Part shown: positions 5,051 to 8,049 of the stretch, piece after piece | How positions within the stretch are numbered: position 1 is the first letter of the stretch | Layout of the letters: the number at the start of each line of letters is the position of its first letter | From: Spirochaetia bacterium | GTDB lineage: Bacteria > Spirochaetota > Spirochaetia > Treponematales > Treponemataceae | Direction: 5' to 3' | Assembly: GCA_900769985.1 (NCBI GenBank) | Contig: CAAGIS010000074.1 | Coordinates: 1 to 8,049, forward strand | Length of the DNA: 8,049 bases | The notes under the pieces: model-generated | Databases searched by the model: none | The model's input: only the letters and a program-made list of their open reading frames with translations | Told to the model about the DNA's origin: nothing | Position numbers and translations under genes: made by a program

Positions 5051-8004
5051 AATTCAATCTCCGGATTATTCTTCCCAAGCATATCAGTCCTTGTTGTAAA
5101 ATCCAAATATAATTCATCAGGCACAGGATTTTCAAGGGCAAAATGAATTGTAATAGGCTTGTTGCCTTCAGCAGTATCAGAAAAAGGCACGACTTTTCCA
5201 AGATAAACAAAAGGCTGAGTTACACCTTCTACCTCTTCAAATTTACGGACAAAAAGATGTAGGTTTATTCCCCGCTTGTAACTAAAAATAATGTTCTGTC
5301 CTACTTCCGAATCCTGCGTTGTACTGTTCGGTGACTGCCACTGAAAAACTCCAGGCGTAATGAATTTATCTTTGTAGTTTATAGACTCTTTGATGTTGGC
5401 ATTTTTATGAAGATTTACAAAAATAAAATAATCTGGCTTTGCAGAAGTCAGAAGTCCCTGACCGCGGAACGAAGAATGAATCTTCTTGTAATTGCACAAA
5501 AGTGCCGTGTCACGCATTGAATATTCATAATACAGCTTTAAGAACGGAAGTCCATAATCGGCACTGCCAAATTCGTTCTGATAGCGAAGAAGATTATATT
5601 GAATCAAATCTTCGAACCAAGTACGGCAACTTTCTTCGTTTTTCAGAGCGGATTTTACTTCACTGCTAAATGAAACTGACTTACCGTCAAAAGAAAGAAG
5701 AGCCTTTTCAAATCTTTTAAGTTCTGATGAATCAAAATATTTTCCGCTCAAAGTTTCTGCTGCATGAATCAGATTTTCAGCATAAACTTCATCAAGAAAT
5801 TTATGGGCTTTATTTATCAAATCATCAATTTTTACCGAATAATTTTCAGCATTCAATAATTCATTTGCAATAAGCCATTCTTCAATTCGTTTTGCAGGCG
5901 TATAAAAAGTGAACAGACGTATGAACTGCTTAAACGCTTCGTTTTCCAAGAGAACAGAAAGTTCAGGGTGAGTCTCTTTTTCCATAAAAGCGGCAAACTC
6001 AAGATAGGTCTTGTAATTCGTATTGAACGAAGAAAAACGCAGTGGGTCAACACTTCCGTCATGCTTTAAATAATCAATCAGCATAGGAATTTTTCCGCCA
6101 CAAACGTGTTTAAAATTCAAGTAGGATTCCTTCATATACTTCATTGACATAAAGCGCTCATTTTCAAGCTGATGAAGAATCTGCTGCTTTGTAATTTTGT
6201 CCATGTGGATGTAAGTTCCGTTTGGCAAATCGGCAAAATCTGTTTCTACTTCAACTTTTAGCGAATCCTTGTCAAAGTTCTGCTTACCGTTCAAAGCAAT
6301 CGCCATCAAAAATGACTTGTTGTAGTTTCCGATAAAATCAAGAACCGTAACGAATTCTTTATCCGCAAGTTTACGCAATCCTCGTCCAAGCTGCTGAATA
6401 AATATAATAGAAGACTCCGTCGGTCGGAGCATTAAAATCGTGTTTACGGACGGAATATCAATTCCTTCGTTGAACAGGTCAACAGTAAAAATCACCTGAA
6501 GTTCATCATCATCGTTTTCAAGACGCTTTGTAAAAGCAATTCGCTCGTCAATGCTCTTGTTGTCTTCACTAGAAAGAGCTACGGCAGGAATTCCACGCGC
6601 ACAAAATTCACTTGCCATAAATTTTGCGTGTTTTATGTTCTGACAAAATCCCAAAGCCTTTGTTTTTTCACCGTCGTGACCGTAAAATTTCATTTTTTCT
6701 ATTATGTAATCAACTCTGTGACTTACCATCAGCATTCTGGCAATTTCTTCGGTATATTCAGCTGTGCCAGGTTCCGCTTTGATTTTTGTGTAGTCAATTC
6801 CTTCGGCATCAGTAAGACCAAAATAATGGAAAGGACAAATCAGATTGTATTCAAGTGCCTGCCTCAGACGGATTTCTATAGCAATGTTGTTGTCAAAAAG
6901 CGCGTAAATATCGCTGCTGTCACTGCGTTCAGGAGTAGCCGTCAGACCTAGAAGAAAATCAGGCTTAAAATACGAGATGATTTTCTGGTAGCTGTCGCTT
7001 GAAGCATGATGCGCTTCATCGATTACGATGTAGTCAAAAGTGTCAGGAGCAAACTCCGTAAAATGCCGGCCCATCGTATCGCGAGTTGCAAAAAGATAAG
7101 TGCAATTTTCGTCTTTTTGATTTCCTGTATAAAAACCGGAAACATAATTTTTTCCAACCGCTCCGCATATAGTGTCAAAAGATTCTTTTGCCTTTTTTAA
7201 TATGTCCTCACGGTGAACGATAAAAAGCAACCGTTTTGGATTTACCTGAAGAGCATCAAAAACAGACATATATGTTTTTCCGCTTCCTGTTGCTGCAATT
7301 GCAAGTGCCCTTTTTGCGCCGGTTTTTCGAAGCCTATCAAGTTTTACGATTGCTTCCTGCTGCATTTCGTTCGGCTGGATTGCCTGAGCTCTCTCGTAAG
7401 TAAAAAGCTCATTGACTTTTTTAGCCTGAACATCCTTTTTAATCCGCGCAAGATAGTCACGGTACGAAATTAAAAAATCATCAGAATATTCTTTTGCCCA
7501 CGGACTTTCCCAAAGCTGCTCAAATTCATCAAGTACGGATTTTGCAAAAACTCCCGGCTCCTGCGCTTCCTGCACAGGTTCATTCTGCAGCACGTTCCAT
7601 TCTACATTTGTTTTAAGAGCACGACCAGTGATGTTTGAAGAACCGATTATTACAGTCCACAGATCATTGCTTTTACTGTCATTTGATTTATGAAAAAGAT
7701 AGCCTTTTGCATGGAAGCCGTCGTTTTGAGTCGGCGGAACATAAATCTTAAGCTTGATGTTCGGAAATTCAGAAAGACGCTTTAAAACTTGTGGAGTCGT
7801 CATGTTCTGATAGGTAGTCGTTAAAATCTCGCCAGGAATACCGCGCTCAGAAAGTGCCTGCAAAGTTTCAAGCAAAACCTGAAGCCCGCCAAAAGTAATA
7901 AATGCCACACTTATTTTGAATTCACTGCACTGCTCTAAGTTTTCAACAAGAGTGTTAAAGAAATTACGGGTACGCCCATTATATATGAACTCTGCAGATT
8001 CCAT
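5047..8004 (-). CDS. HKD (PLD-type) nuclease - DEAH helicase - DUF3427 fusion protein
   Basis: A 985-residue protein numbered from the ATG at 8004, which has GGAGG seven bases upstream. The GTG at 8028 would place that ribosome site inside the gene. Residues 1-170 form a phospholipase D-like nuclease domain with FHAKGYLF (His98, Lys100), GSSNITG (121-127) and Glu135; the Asp of the classical HxKxxxxD motif is absent, as in some PLD-type restriction nucleases. Residues 210-560 are a superfamily II helicase: QPNEMQQEAI, Walker A AATGSGKT (237-244), DEAH (329-332), TAT (355-357), FNEGIDIP (511-518) and QQLGRGLR (537-544). Residues from about 600 onward match the DUF3427 style, with SAKPDYF, FQWQSP, FVRKF and YLGKV. 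The protein probably translocates on and cuts nucleic acid. A role in restriction or defence is inferred from architecture. It is the middle gene of an operon with the downstream NUDIX gene. Confidence 0.9.
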   Translation of the reverse strand: MESAEFIYNGRTRNFFNTLVENLEQCSEFKISVAFITFGGLQVLLETLQALSERGIPGEILTTTYQNMTTPQVLKRLSEFPNIKLKIYVPPTQNDGFHAKGYLFHKSNDSKSNDLWTVIIGSSNITGRALKTNVEWNVLQNEPVQEAQEPGVFAKSVLDEFEQLWESPWAKEYSDDFLISYRDYLARIKKDVQAKKVNELFTYERAQAIQPNEMQQEAIVKLDRLRKTGAKRALAIAATGSGKTYMSVFDALQVNPKRLLFIVHREDILKKAKESFDTICGAVGKNYVSGFYTGNQKDENCTYLFATRDTMGRHFTEFAPDTFDYIVIDEAHHASSDSYQKIISYFKPDFLLGLTATPERSDSSDIYALFDNNIAIEIRLRQALEYNLICPFHYFGLTDAEGIDYTKIKAEPGTAEYTEEIARMLMVSHRVDYIIEKMKFYGHDGEKTKALGFCQNIKHAKFMASEFCARGIPAVALSSEDNKSIDERIAFTKRLENDDDELQVIFTVDLFNEGIDIPSVNTILMLRPTESSIIFIQQLGRGLRKLADKEFVTVLDFIGNYNKSFLMAIALNGKQNFDKDSLKVEVETDFADLPNGTYIHMDKITKQQILHQLENERFMSMKYMKESYLNFKHVCGGKIPMLIDYLKHDGSVDPLRFSSFNTNYKTYLEFAAFMEKETHPELSVLLENEAFKQFIRLFTFYTPAKRIEEWLIANELLNAENYSVKIDDLINKAHKFLDEVYAENLIHAAETLSGKYFDSSELKRFEKALLSFDGKSVSFSSEVKSALKNEESCRTWFEDLIQYNLLRYQNEFGSADYGLPFLKLYYEYSMRDTALLCNYKKIHSSFRGQGLLTSAKPDYFIFVNLHKNANIKESINYKDKFITPGVFQWQSPNSTTQDSEVGQNIIFSYKRGINLHLFVRKFEEVEGVTQPFVYLGKVVPFSDTAEGNKPITIHFALENPVPDELYLDFTTRTDMLGKNNPEIEL

Positions 8005-8006
8005 TT

Positions 8007-8049
8007 TTATGCCTCCAACCCCTGCCACTTTAAACGGTCGTTTTGGGTG
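8007..8049 (-). CDS. C-terminal end of an unidentified upstream gene (partial)
   Basis: Reading leftwards from the window edge, the second frame gives TQNDRLKWQGLEA and then TAA at 8009-8007, two bases before the helicase ATG. A stop that overlaps the next gene's ribosome site is typical of tightly packed operons, and the residues look protein-like. With only 13 codons it may be chance, and no family can be named. If real, it is the gene before the nuclease-helicase and a likely third component of that module. Confidence 0.4.
   Translation of the reverse strand, partial: TQNDRLKWQGLEA
8012..8016 (-). promoter_or_regulatory. Ribosome binding site choosing the ATG at 8004
   Basis: GGAGG on the minus strand lies seven bases before the ATG at 8004-8002. 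The alternative GTG at 8028 has nothing like it upstream, which decides the start of the nuclease-helicase. The site is inside the last codons of the putative upstream gene. Confidence 0.8.

Noticed and set aside
6628..7473. Plus-strand ORFs opposite the helicase core
   Set aside because: They oppose conserved helicase motifs, are rich in Phe, Cys and Ser, and show no protein family features.
8005..8028. GTG at 8028 as the start of the nuclease-helicase
   Set aside because: It would put the strong GGAGG at 8012-8016 inside the gene and has no ribosome site of its own; the ATG at 8004 is correctly spaced.
1..8049. CRISPR array, tRNA or rRNA genes
   Set aside because: No regularly spaced repeats and no cloverleaf or rRNA-like segments were seen on either strand.

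Overview
The window is AT-rich bacterial DNA, probably from a host-associated anaerobe. A Treponema-like spirochaete or a gut Firmicute would fit, but no marker gene here settles it and I hold this loosely. It reads as an accessory or defence-island segment. It has two unrelated multi-gene modules pointing towards each other, an insertion-sequence edge at the left end, and a decayed toxin gene in the gap between the modules.

Left part (1-4241, plus strand). Bases 1 to about 113 look like the end of an insertion sequence whose transposase starts at base 35 and runs off the window to the left. It abuts a coding frame that is open from base 120 but has no start codon until 261. The gene for a very acidic, unrecognised protein (stop at 638) therefore seems to have lost its 5' end. 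It is followed at short spacing by a 510-residue MoxR/CobS-type AAA+ ATPase (684-2216) and, six bases later, a 672-residue protein (2223-4241). That protein has an N-terminal HExxH...EDxxIE metallopeptidase-like region and a C-terminal CobT-like von Willebrand A (VWA) domain with a complete DxSxS metal site. The AAA+/VWA pair resembles the chaperone-like MoxR-VWA and CobS-CobT machines, in which the ATPase remodels a target recruited by the VWA partner. The zinc-peptidase signature suggests that this version may also cleave something. Its target is unknown.

Middle (4242-4645). This is a non-coding gap of about 400 bases. It contains the 3' end of a Txe/YoeB-type RelE-superfamily toxin (4330-4428) with no intact 5' half and no antitoxin, a 7-bp inverted repeat just upstream of it, and a weak candidate terminator for the minus-strand operon.

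Right part (4646-8049, minus strand). An operon enters from the right edge. The last 13 codons of an unknown gene end two bases before a 985-residue protein (5047-8004) that combines an HKD/phospholipase-D-type nuclease domain, a superfamily II DEAH helicase and a C-terminal DUF3427-type region. Its stop codon overlaps the start of a 134-residue MutT-like NUDIX hydrolase (4646-5050) in an ATGA arrangement, so the two are probably made together. The nuclease-helicase order resembles restriction-type enzymes, and the NUDIX enzyme may act on nucleotides in the same pathway. A role in defence against foreign DNA is an inference from architecture and setting.
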